DNA of 64,000 bases from Halolactibacillus alkaliphilus (GTDB taxonomy: Bacteria > Bacillota > Bacilli > Bacillales > Amphibacillaceae): positions 18,627 through 82,626 of the forward strand of contig NZ_FOWN01000009.1 in the NCBI RefSeq assembly GCF_900115465.1. Reading direction: 5' to 3'. Below the pieces are notes generated by a model, which was not told the DNA's origin, did not search any database, and was given only the letters and a program-made list of their open reading frames with translations. The position numbers were made by a program, and so were the translations under genes. Position 1 is the stretch's first letter; every line of letters begins with the position of its first letter. Shown one piece after another: positions 25,140-32,197 of this stretch.

Positions 25140-25577
25140 TTACCTCCTCACCATATCGACATGCCAAATCTCGCAATCCAAATAAGGTTCTGATACAACC
25201 ATAAAGCCAAAACTTGCATAAAAATCTGTTAAATACTGTTCGGCCTGAATTTGAATTGGCTTTGTATTATGAACGGACGCTTCTTCAACAGCAGACTTAA
25301 GCAACACACGACCTAAACCTTTTTTTCTATGTGTCGCTTTTACAATGACTCGACCGATGGTTGTCTCAGGATAAACAAGTCCCTCAGGTATAATCCGGCA
25401 ATAACTCACAATTTCCCCATCTTCTTTCAAATAAACATGTTGGCTTAGTTGATCCAAATTATCAAACTCATGGTAAGCACTTGTTTGTTCAACAATGAAA
25501 ACATCCGAGCGCAGCCTTGCAATCTCATACCACTCACTTGTTGTGAATTCTTGAAATTTTTTTACATAGCACACCAT
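25140..25577 (-). CDS. ElaA-like GNAT N-acetyltransferase (copy 1 of a tandem pair)
   Basis: A 145-residue ElaA-type GNAT protein. The pattern WYEIARLRSDVFIVEQTSAYHEFDNLD and the CoA loop RVIVKATHRKKGLGRVLL parallel the downstream gene through the whole length, yet identity looks moderate, which indicates an old duplication with divergence of substrate. The reading frame is open to 25622, but GGGGGATG lies just before the ATG at 25577 and the extension is not GNAT-like. Divergent from the dehydrogenase gene at 25669. Confidence 0.8.
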   Translation of the reverse strand: MVCYVKKFQEFTTSEWYEIARLRSDVFIVEQTSAYHEFDNLDQLSQHVYLKEDGEIVSYCRIIPEGLVYPETTIGRVIVKATHRKKGLGRVLLKSAVEEASVHNTKPIQIQAEQYLTDFYASFGFMVVSEPYLDCEIWHVDMVRR

Positions 25578-25668
25578 CGTACATCCCCCTTTTGTCATGA
25601 CAGGCATCGCTTTTCTTTTCAATTTCAGCTAAAATAATCATAACAAAAATTTTACTGGAGGGGTAGTC

Positions 25669-26532
25669 ATGAGAACCATTGGATTCATCGGAATCGGTGT
25701 GATGGGCAAAAGTATGGCCAATCATCTAATCGATGCTGGTTATGACGTACATATTTACAACCGCACAAAAAAGAAAGCAGAAGAACTTTTAGAAAAAGGT
25801 GCACATTGGCATGAAAGTGTTGCCTCTGTTAGTCAAGTAAGTGACTGTATTATGACCATGGTTGGCTATCCATCAGACGTTGAAGCTATTTACTTTGGCA
25901 AAGATGGGATCATTGAAAATGCCAAAGCAAACAGTCTACTTATTGATTTCACTACATCAAAACCATCTTTAAGTAAAAAAATAGCTGTTGAAGCAAAGAA
26001 AGTCAGTTTAAACGCCCTTGATGCTCCTGTATCTGGTGGTGATATTGGCGCGAAAAATAAAACCCTCACAATTATGGTCGGAGGAGAAAAAGACGTATTT
26101 AAAAAAGCAGAACCATTATTAACGTTACTCGGTAAAAATATTGTTTTACAAGGCCCTAGTGGGGCTGGGCAACATACAAAAATGTGTAATCAAATTACCA
26201 TCGCCTCAAATATGATTGGTGTCACTGAAGCTATCCTCTACGCACAAAAGTCAGGGCTTAATCCTACACGCGTACTTGAAAGTATTTCTAAAGGAGCAGC
26301 AGGTAGCTGGTCACTTGAGAATCTTGCACCTCGCATGATTTTGGAAGATACTGCTCCTGGTTTTTATATTAAACACTTCATCAAAGATATGCAGATTGCT
26401 AAAGAAACAGCCGATGAAATGGGGCTTAAAGTCCCAGGTTTAACTTTAGCATTATCCATGTACCAACAGTTATCAGACCAAGGCCTGGATGAGTTAGGTA
26501 CCCAGGCCCTCTACTTACTTTACAACGCATAA
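25669..26532 (+). CDS. NAD(P)-dependent beta-hydroxyacid dehydrogenase (3-hydroxyisobutyrate dehydrogenase family)
   Basis: A 287-residue dehydrogenase. Rossmann motif GFIGIGVMGKSMANHL is at the N-terminus, the substrate site is DAPVSGGDIGAKNKTLTIM, and the catalytic lysine is in GAGQHTKMCNQI. This places it among 3-hydroxyisobutyrate/6-phosphogluconate-like dehydrogenases, near B. subtilis YkwC. The enzyme oxidises a short-chain beta-hydroxyacid or reduces its semialdehyde (glyoxylate, succinic semialdehyde and tartronate semialdehyde are all handled by relatives); the true substrate is not evident. TGGAGGGG precedes the ATG. Confidence 0.85.
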   Translation: MRTIGFIGIGVMGKSMANHLIDAGYDVHIYNRTKKKAEELLEKGAHWHESVASVSQVSDCIMTMVGYPSDVEAIYFGKDGIIENAKANSLLIDFTTSKPSLSKKIAVEAKKVSLNALDAPVSGGDIGAKNKTLTIMVGGEKDVFKKAEPLLTLLGKNIVLQGPSGAGQHTKMCNQITIASNMIGVTEAILYAQKSGLNPTRVLESISKGAAGSWSLENLAPRMILEDTAPGFYIKHFIKDMQIAKETADEMGLKVPGLTLALSMYQQLSDQGLDELGTQALYLLYNA

Positions 26533-26554
26533 AGAAATTTGCAGGTTTTACACG

Positions 26555-26615
26555 TGCTAAAAACTACCTCGCGCATTTTTTCTAAGTCAACATCCGCGGC
26601 AGGTAGTTTTTAGCA
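26555..26615. terminator. Large hairpin between convergent genes
   Basis: Perfect 15-bp arms (26555-26569 and 26601-26615) contain a run of five A on one side and T on the other and enclose about 31 nt with a further short GC pairing. It lies between the dehydrogenase and the minus-strand hypothetical gene and can act both ways. Confidence 0.65.
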
Positions 26616-26657
26616 TACTGCCTGACTTGAAAAATGGCGCTTTACAATACTAAGTTA

Positions 26658-26984
26658 CTATTTTTGTTGTTTCTTTGACAAATCATCATAACGACTCACA
26701 ACAAAAGCAAGGTCGTGATTATTGAACTGACTCATCACATCAATCAATAAGGCTGTATCAATGTCTAACCCAGCTTCCTTTTCTACTGTTTCTTGTTTAA
26801 GCTCTTCTAGTTGTTTTGGTACCAGTTGTTCAGGATAAGCTTCTTTATATAGAGTAACTGGATCTAATTCATGGTTAGTACACCACTGGCAAAACAACAG
26901 AATCATCGTCTGTTCTTGTTCTTCGTAGTACTTAATAACCGCTTCTTCTTGAGCTTTTTTATCGTAATTTTCGATGATACTCAC
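26658..26984 (-). CDS. Hypothetical cytoplasmic helical protein
   Basis: A 108-residue acidic, Gln/Glu-rich protein with no signal peptide or membrane segment, predicted almost entirely helical. One short Cys pair occurs (LLFCQWCTNH, C-x-x-C) but there is no other metal-binding pattern. AAGGTG before the ATG supports translation. It is monocistronic, between two intergenic regions. I do not recognise the family. Confidence 0.65.
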   Translation of the reverse strand: MSIIENYDKKAQEEAVIKYYEEQEQTMILLFCQWCTNHELDPVTLYKEAYPEQLVPKQLEELKQETVEKEAGLDIDTALLIDVMSQFNNHDLAFVVSRYDDLSKKQQK

Positions 26985-27384
26985 CTTCTTTTCTTGATTT
27001 TAGTTAACGATCCCCAACGACTCACATCCACTATAATCAGCAAGCTTTAACCCTCCCATTAAAAGAGGTCATTTACTAGAGCGCCGTTGAATGGATCACG
27101 TGGGCATGTTAAACACGCATATATTATAACGCAAAAAAGAACATATGTTCAACCAACAGATTATACTTACATGTCACCATGCAGCTACTAATTAAGTTTT
27201 AAGACTAAAAAACATCTTTTCCTTCTAAACATAGACCGGCGCATCTTTCCGATAGTTTACCACTTTAATAACTTAAAGGTTGAAAAAGTATTTCTGATTC
27301 ACTATAATGATACATGCAAGAGACTAAGTTGATTTACCCCTACATCCGTATCTTGCAAATACGAAAAATAGGTGGTTGTAAAAA
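26985..27384. other. Intergenic region before trhO
   Basis: No gene is seen in about 280 bp of this gap; the last part holds the trhO promoter (27280-27308) and an untranslated leader of about 70 nt. Confidence 0.5.
27280..27308 (+). promoter_or_regulatory. Sigma-A-type promoter of trhO
   Basis: TTGAAA (27280-27285) and a perfect TATAAT (27303-27308) are separated by exactly 17 bp, about 77 bp upstream of the trhO start. Confidence 0.75.
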
Positions 27385-28353
27385 ATGGAAAATTATCAAG
27401 TATTACTGTATTATCATTATGTTGATATTAAAGACCCCGATCAATTCGCCAAAGAACATAAACGTGTGTGTGCGGACTTCAATTTACTCGGACGTATTTT
27501 AATCTCTCATGAAGGCATTAATGGCACATGTTCAGGGACCAAAGAGGATACCGAGCGTTACATTCAGTATATGAACGAACACCCCATGTTTAAGGCGATG
27601 CCATTTAAGATTGACCCTGCGGAGGGGCATACTTTTAAAAAATTAAAAGTTAAATCACGCCCTGAGCTTGTTACATTAAGGCTCGGTGCTGAGGATATTA
27701 ATCCGAACGAAATAACGGGTAATTATTTAGAACCTCAAGCATTCTATGAAGCGATGCAAGATGACAACACTGTTGTGATTGATGCCCGTAATGATTATGA
27801 ATATGACCTCGGTCACTTTCGTGGCGCGGTACGTCCTGATATCCGCACCTTCCGCGAATTACCTCAATGGATTGATGAACATAAAGAGAAATTTAAAGGT
27901 AAACGGATTTTGACTTATTGTACAGGCGGCATACGTTGCGAGAAATTCTCGGGTTGGTTACTTCAAAAAGGCTTTGAGAATGTTAACCAATTACACGGTG
28001 GGATTGCTACTTACGCAAAACATCCCGAAATAAAGGGGCAATTATGGGACGGTAAGATGTATGTTTTTGATGAAAGAATAAGCGTGCCCATTAATCAAGT
28101 CGAGCATGTTGTAGTTGGACGTGACTACTTTGACGGTGAACCGTGCGAACGCTATATAAACTGTGCAAATCCAGAATGTAATAAACAAATTATTTGTTCT
28201 GTAGATAATGAACATAAACATTTAGGTGGTTGTACACATGCATGTCGTGTCCATGAACGCAATCGATATGTAGTAGAGCATGGAATAACCGAAACCGAAG
28301 TTCGTGCGCGTTTAACAGCTCTTGAAAATGAAACAACCAACAAAGCTATCTAA
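27385..28353 (+). CDS. trhO: tRNA uridine(34) hydroxylase TrhO (rhodanese-domain)
   Basis: A 322-residue TrhO/YceA-YbfQ-type protein. An N-terminal ferredoxin-like region ([17 protein letters not shown]) is followed by a rhodanese domain with [18 protein letters not shown] and the active-site loop [10 protein letters not shown], whose first cysteine is needed for activity. The C-terminal Cys cluster ([18 protein letters not shown]) suits a zinc-binding tail. The enzyme makes 5-hydroxyuridine at position 34 of tRNAs, helping codon reading. GGTGG upstream of the ATG and a consensus promoter support the start. Confidence 0.9.
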   Translation: MENYQVLLYYHYVDIKDPDQFAKEHKRVCADFNLLGRILISHEGINGTCSGTKEDTERYIQYMNEHPMFKAMPFKIDPAEGHTFKKLKVKSRPELVTLRLGAEDINPNEITGNYLEPQAFYEAMQDDNTVVIDARNDYEYDLGHFRGAVRPDIRTFRELPQWIDEHKEKFKGKRILTYCTGGIRCEKFSGWLLQKGFENVNQLHGGIATYAKHPEIKGQLWDGKMYVFDERISVPINQVEHVVVGRDYFDGEPCERYINCANPECNKQIICSVDNEHKHLGGCTHACRVHERNRYVVEHGITETEVRARLTALENETTNKAI

Positions 28354-28380
28354 TTCGCTACACTTTTACACAAAACAAAA

Positions 28381-28424
28381 AGAGCGGTATCCCTTATCAG
28401 ATAAGAGATTACCGCCCTTTTTTA
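28381..28424. terminator. Terminator between trhO and the convergent GNAT gene
   Basis: GCGGTA and TACCGC close a hairpin with further internal pairing (TTATC with GATAA), followed by CCTTTTTT on the plus strand; AAAAAGAG at the left edge gives a T run on the other strand. Confidence 0.7.
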
Positions 28425-28458
28425 TCTTTCATTTGCAAAATAAACCTGTCAAATGTTC

Positions 28459-28965
28459 TCAATGTCGCCAGTCGGATTCAAACAAACTCATAAAATATGT
28501 GTCATAATATTTACCATTCACAAAACAATGGTCTTTAAATGTTCCTTCAATTTTAAAACCGAGCTTTTCATACAACCCTCTAGCTTTTTCATTAATTCCT
28601 CTCGTGGTAAGAAAAACTTTATTTAGACGCAAATGATCAAACGCATAAGACAGCATTTGAAGCATTGCCGCTTCTCCATGACCCTGCCCTTGATGATGAC
28701 GATCTAACATAAGGCCAATTTCCGCACGACCATGACTTTGATTAATTGATGTTAAATGAATCCAACCGAGCTTTTCGTGTTGCCGTGATTCAATCACATA
28801 TATGTTCGCTTTTGTTTGTTCCATTTGTTCAACCATTTCTTCAATATCGGTTAAACTTTTCGGTGTATGACCAATCATCATTAGCGTGCTTGGGTCGTTA
28901 TACCATTGCTTTACATCTGGCAAATCCTCATATTCTAGTGGACGCAAGATTACTTGTACAGCCAT
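28459..28965 (-). CDS. GNAT family N-acetyltransferase (RimJ/RimL/SpeG-like)
   Basis: A 168-residue acetyltransferase of the Acetyltransf_3 type. VILRPLEYEDLPDVKQWYNDPS is the typical first segment, the acetyl-CoA loop is RHHQGQGHGEAAM, and NEKARGLYEKLGFKIEGTFKDHCFVNGKYYDTYFMSLF is the characteristic C-terminal portion. Relatives acetylate ribosomal protein N-termini, polyamines or antibiotics; the substrate here is open. GAGGTG lies before the ATG at 28965; the frame extends to 28998 without a binding site. Confidence 0.82.
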   Translation of the reverse strand: MAVQVILRPLEYEDLPDVKQWYNDPSTLMMIGHTPKSLTDIEEMVEQMEQTKANIYVIESRQHEKLGWIHLTSINQSHGRAEIGLMLDRHHQGQGHGEAAMLQMLSYAFDHLRLNKVFLTTRGINEKARGLYEKLGFKIEGTFKDHCFVNGKYYDTYFMSLFESDWRH

Positions 28966-29226
28966 TTTCTTCACCTCAGTTATTTTTTTATCGATCACTT
29001 AATCACATACTATCATTATAGTATTAGCCCTTTTCTATTGATCGTAAACCTCCACACGCCGTTTGTAAAAAGAGCTGATGAGCTTGCGTAGTTTTATTGA
29101 TTAACATTGGAGAAATAAGGGTATATACGAGGTACAGGTCTTATCATTCAAAAAGCTCCCACTTCTAACACTTAATTTAAAGCGGGACGTGCGAAGAAGT
29201 CTAATATAACTATGGAGGGAAAAAGC

Positions 29227-29700
29227 ATGAGTATTTATCAATTTAACGCACAAACGATTGATCATAAAGAAAAATCGCTGGAAGATTATAAAGGGAAGGT
29301 TGTTTTGATTGTCAATACCGCGACTAAATGCGGATTGAAAAATCAATTTAACAGTTTAGAAACGCTTTATCAGAATTATAAAGACGAAGGGTTCGTCGTG
29401 TTAGGTTTCCCGAGCAATCAATTTTTAAATCAAGAGCCTGGAACAGATGAAGAAGTGAGTCAAGCATGTCAGTTGAACTTTGGTGTCACTTTCCCACTCT
29501 TTAGTAAAGTAAATGTTAACGGGAAAAATGCCCATCCTTTATTTAGGTATTTAACAATAGAACAGTCAAGCCTTTTAGGTGGTACAATCAAATGGAACTT
29601 CACTAAATTTCTGATTGATCGTGAAGGTCATCTCGTGAGTCGGTTTGCGCCAAAAACGAAACCAGAGACTTTTGAAAAAGATATTGTGAAGTTATTATAA
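29227..29700 (+). CDS. bsaA: Glutathione peroxidase family protein (thiol peroxidase)
   Basis: A 157-residue Gpx-fold peroxidase. The peroxidatic cysteine is in VNTATKCGLKNQF, where selenocysteine enzymes have U; the conserved glutamine is in GFPSNQF, and the third signature is KWNFTKFLIDREG. Bacterial Cys-type members reduce hydroperoxides with thioredoxin or low-molecular-weight thiols. GGAGGG sits 8 nt upstream of the ATG at 29227; an ATG at 29212 would include that site. A terminator hairpin follows. Confidence 0.9.
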   Translation: MSIYQFNAQTIDHKEKSLEDYKGKVVLIVNTATKCGLKNQFNSLETLYQNYKDEGFVVLGFPSNQFLNQEPGTDEEVSQACQLNFGVTFPLFSKVNVNGKNAHPLFRYLTIEQSSLLGGTIKWNFTKFLIDREGHLVSRFAPKTKPETFEKDIVKLL

Positions 29701-29792
29701 TGAACTTCCCCCACCAAACATTCTAACAAATGTTCGGATAAGGTGTTTTCTGGATCTTAAATGATAAAACAACCGTAATAAGCCTTAAACGC

Positions 29793-29826
29793 GTCTCCAG
29801 CATACCTTTCTTGCTTGGAGACTTTC
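29793..29826 (+). terminator. Terminator after the glutathione peroxidase gene
   Basis: GTCTCCA pairs with TGGAGAC, extended by GC with a bulge, loop of about 12 nt, followed by TTTC. The tail is moderate, about 95 bp after the stop codon. Confidence 0.5.
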
Positions 29827-29992
29827 ATTCATTTGGAACAGGTGCACGTTAAAAAGAGCAGGTGTTATTGTCGTTGCTCTGTTGTAGCCGAATAGATGCG
29901 TTGGCCTGTATTTTTAAATTGGGGTAGCCCTTCGCATATACCTAATGAAATTGGGACAATATGCACTTTTTTTACTTTTTTTCTTATTTCTG

Positions 29993-30021
29993 TTGACGGA
30001 TAGATTCGATAAGACTATACT
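29993..30021 (+). promoter_or_regulatory. Promoter of the bmrCD leader transcript
   Basis: TTGACG (29993-29998) and TATACT (30016-30021) are spaced 17 bp. The transcript would start near 30028, giving a leader of roughly 420 nt before bmrC. Confidence 0.75.
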
Positions 30022-30060
30022 TTGATTATTGATTAAATAAACGAAAAGGAGGTCACAATC

Positions 30061-30144
30061 ATGAAAACACTTATTACTCATCCCGTAAGCATGACACAAG
30101 TAAACTGTTTCGACGTGGCCTCCGTTGATAGGATGTTTATCTAA
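30061..30144 (+). CDS. Putative 27-residue regulatory leader peptide (BmrB-like in position)
   Basis: ATG at 30061 follows an excellent Shine-Dalgarno (AAAAGGAGGTCAC, 30044-30056) and opens 27 codons ending in TAA at 30142-30144. The peptide begins MKTLITHPVSMTQVNCFDVA and has no domain. Its codons 18-21 (30114-30123) are complementary both to the Shine-Dalgarno region and to the 5' arm of the terminator downstream, the design of a translation-controlled attenuator. B. subtilis bmrCD is preceded by the leader peptide gene bmrB; the sequence here is shorter and homology is not claimed. Confidence 0.7.
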   Translation: MKTLITHPVSMTQVNCFDVASVDRMFI

Positions 30145-30227
30145 ATTATTCGGCCGATCTATACCTATCGCTTTACAGCGTTTAAGTAGGATTATCCTAT
30201 GTATTTATTTAGCACATCTTTATACCG

Positions 30228-30260
30228 AAAAGGTCACGAACATATTCGTGACCTTTTTTG
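30228..30260 (+). terminator. Attenuator terminator 1 in the bmrCD leader
   Basis: A perfect 13-bp stem (30228-30240 with 30245-30257) with a 4-nt loop is followed by TTTTTTG. It lies 84 nt after the leader-peptide stop and before the exporter genes, so it must be overcome for bmrCD expression. Confidence 0.88.
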
Positions 30261-30290
30261 CATCCACTCATCGCTTTTAGATGGTTGTTT

Positions 30291-30323
30291 AGCACAGACG
30301 TCTCGGATGTCTGTGCTTTTTTT
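30291..30323 (+). terminator. Attenuator terminator 2 in the bmrCD leader
   Basis: A 12-bp stem with one G-U pair (30291-30302 with 30306-30317) and a 3-nt loop is followed by TTTTTTT. It is the second strong terminator in a row, 31 bp after the first. Confidence 0.88.
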
Positions 30324-30359
30324 CATTTAGTCAATGATTAACGTAAAGGAGGAAAAAAG

Positions 30360-30413
30360 ATGTTAGTAATACGACCAGTTAAAAGTGACGACCAAGGAGA
30401 AGGCTTTGGTTAG
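30360..30413 (+). CDS. Possible 17-residue peptide before bmrC
   Basis: AAAGGAGG lies 7 nt before this ATG, which opens MLVIRPVKSDDQGEGFG and a TAG. The peptide resembles the first residues of a GNAT acetyltransferase, so it may be a truncated gene remnant; alternatively it is a second leader peptide whose translation couples to bmrC, which begins 35 nt later. Confidence 0.35.
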   Translation: MLVIRPVKSDDQGEGFG

Positions 30414-30448
30414 TCATTTGATTTTCTGTTAGAAAAGGAGTGAGAAAA

Positions 30449-32197
30449 ATGTTTCAAGTTTTTAAAAAGTTAGCTTGGTTTTTTAAAGACCAATGGTTAC
30501 GTTACCTCGTAGCCATACTGGCGCTCATGTTCGCCAGTTTCCTTGACCTTATTCCACCAAGGCTCATCGGGAATGCCATTGATGCGATTCAGTTCAACGA
30601 ACTGACAAGGACCGCATTATCTCAGACGCTACTTATCTATGGTGGTTTAATTGTCTTAACGTATGCGATTATGTTTTTGTGGGACTATACATTATTTAGT
30701 GGCGCTTTATTACTTGAACGGCAGATTCGTTCAAAACTCATGCGACACTTTCTCATGATGAGCCCGCGGTTCTATAGTAAAAACCGAACAGGTGACTTAA
30801 TGGCTCGAGCCACCAACGATTTAAAAGCCATTATGATGACATCAGGCTTTGGTATTTTAACACTCGTCGATTCAACAGTATACATGTCCTTTATTATTTT
30901 AATGATGGGCTTTACCGTTAATTGGACATTAACGTTTATGGCACTTATTCCTATGCCGATTATGGCTCTCATCGTTTATAAGTATGGCGGAATAATTCAT
31001 CTGCGCTTTACCGACGCGCAAGAAGCTTTTAGCGATTTAAATAACTATACGCTGGAATCTATCCGTGGGGTAAGTGTAACTAGAGCCTTTGTCCAAGAAG
31101 CATACGACTTACAACGCTTTAAAGAAAAAACCCATGATGTATTTAATAAAAACAAAGCGGTCGCACAGATGGAAGCCCTCTTTGAACCGACAATGAAAAT
31201 CCTTGTCGGTATTTCCTACACGATTGGTTTAGGTTATGGTGCCATCATGGTGATAGATAATCGCATCTCAATCGGTGACCTTGTTTCATTTAATGTGTAC
31301 TTGGGGATGATTATCTGGCCGATGTTTGCGATTGGTGAATTAATCAATGTGATGCAGCGCGGAAATGCCTCTCTCGACCGGGTGAATCATGTTTTAAAAC
31401 AAGTGTCGGACGTACAAGAACCCTTAGCACCCGTGGAAGTGAAGATGCCTCTTACGATACAATTTAACGATGTGACATTTCGCTATCCCGGTCTAAAAGA
31501 GCCGCAACTCATAAATATTAACTTAACTATTCAACAAGGCGAAACCATTGGGATTGTGGGTAAAACAGGTGCTGGAAAAACAACGTTATTTAAACAGCTA
31601 CTCAGACAATACCCTGCACCTGAAGGAAACTTGCTTATTAATGGTGTATCAATTGAGCAACTATCACTCGATAGGACGCGTCAATGGATTGGCTATGTGC
31701 CGCAACAACATATTCTTTTTTCTAAAACTGTACGTGAGAATCTCTTATTCGGTGCTGGAAAAACATCTGACGACGTCATTCATCAGATGTTGATATCTAC
31801 GTCATTAAAGTCGGATATCGATGCGCTTTCTAACGGCCTTGATACTCTAGTTGGCGAGAGTGGTGTGACGTTATCTGGCGGTCAAAAACAACGACTATCC
31901 TTAGCACGCGCACTGTTAATGGATCCAGAGATTTTGATTTTAGATGACGCTTTATCAGCGGTTGACGGTAAAACCGAAGCGACCATCATTGAGCATTTAA
32001 AAGAACAACGCCAACAGAAAACCACCCTGATTGCTGCTCACCGTCTATCAGCCGTCATGCATGCTGACCAGATTATTGTTCTGACGGATGGAAGAATTAC
32101 TGAACAAGGAACACACGAGACCTTGATGCAAGAAAATGGTTGGTACAAAGAACAATTTATGATTCAGCAAATGACCGAGGAGGTGGCAACTGAATGA
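30449..32197 (+). CDS. bmrC: Heterodimeric ABC multidrug exporter subunit BmrC
   Basis: A 582-residue half-transporter with six transmembrane helices (1-310) and a C-terminal ATPase. Walker A GKTGAGKT, Q-loop YVPQQHILF and signature LSGGQKQRLSLARAL are canonical, but Walker B reads ILILDDALSAVD: aspartate stands in place of the catalytic glutamate, as in the degenerate-site subunit of BmrC/BmrD. It pairs with the next gene product to expel drugs from the cytoplasm or inner leaflet. AGGAG 8 nt before the ATG at 30449 sets the start. Its stop overlaps bmrD by four bases (ATGA). Expression is probably gated by the attenuators upstream. Confidence 0.87.
   Translation: MFQVFKKLAWFFKDQWLRYLVAILALMFASFLDLIPPRLIGNAIDAIQFNELTRTALSQTLLIYGGLIVLTYAIMFLWDYTLFSGALLLERQIRSKLMRHFLMMSPRFYSKNRTGDLMARATNDLKAIMMTSGFGILTLVDSTVYMSFIILMMGFTVNWTLTFMALIPMPIMALIVYKYGGIIHLRFTDAQEAFSDLNNYTLESIRGVSVTRAFVQEAYDLQRFKEKTHDVFNKNKAVAQMEALFEPTMKILVGISYTIGLGYGAIMVIDNRISIGDLVSFNVYLGMIIWPMFAIGELINVMQRGNASLDRVNHVLKQVSDVQEPLAPVEVKMPLTIQFNDVTFRYPGLKEPQLININLTIQQGETIGIVGKTGAGKTTLFKQLLRQYPAPEGNLLINGVSIEQLSLDRTRQWIGYVPQQHILFSKTVRENLLFGAGKTSDDVIHQMLISTSLKSDIDALSNGLDTLVGESGVTLSGGQKQRLSLARALLMDPEILILDDALSAVDGKTEATIIEHLKEQRQQKTTLIAAHRLSAVMHADQIIVLTDGRITEQGTHETLMQENGWYKEQFMIQQMTEEVATE

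Noticed and set aside
30401..30448. Alternative bmrC start at GTG 30440
   Set aside because: The GTG lies inside the AGGAGTG ribosome site; the ATG at 30449 has proper spacing.
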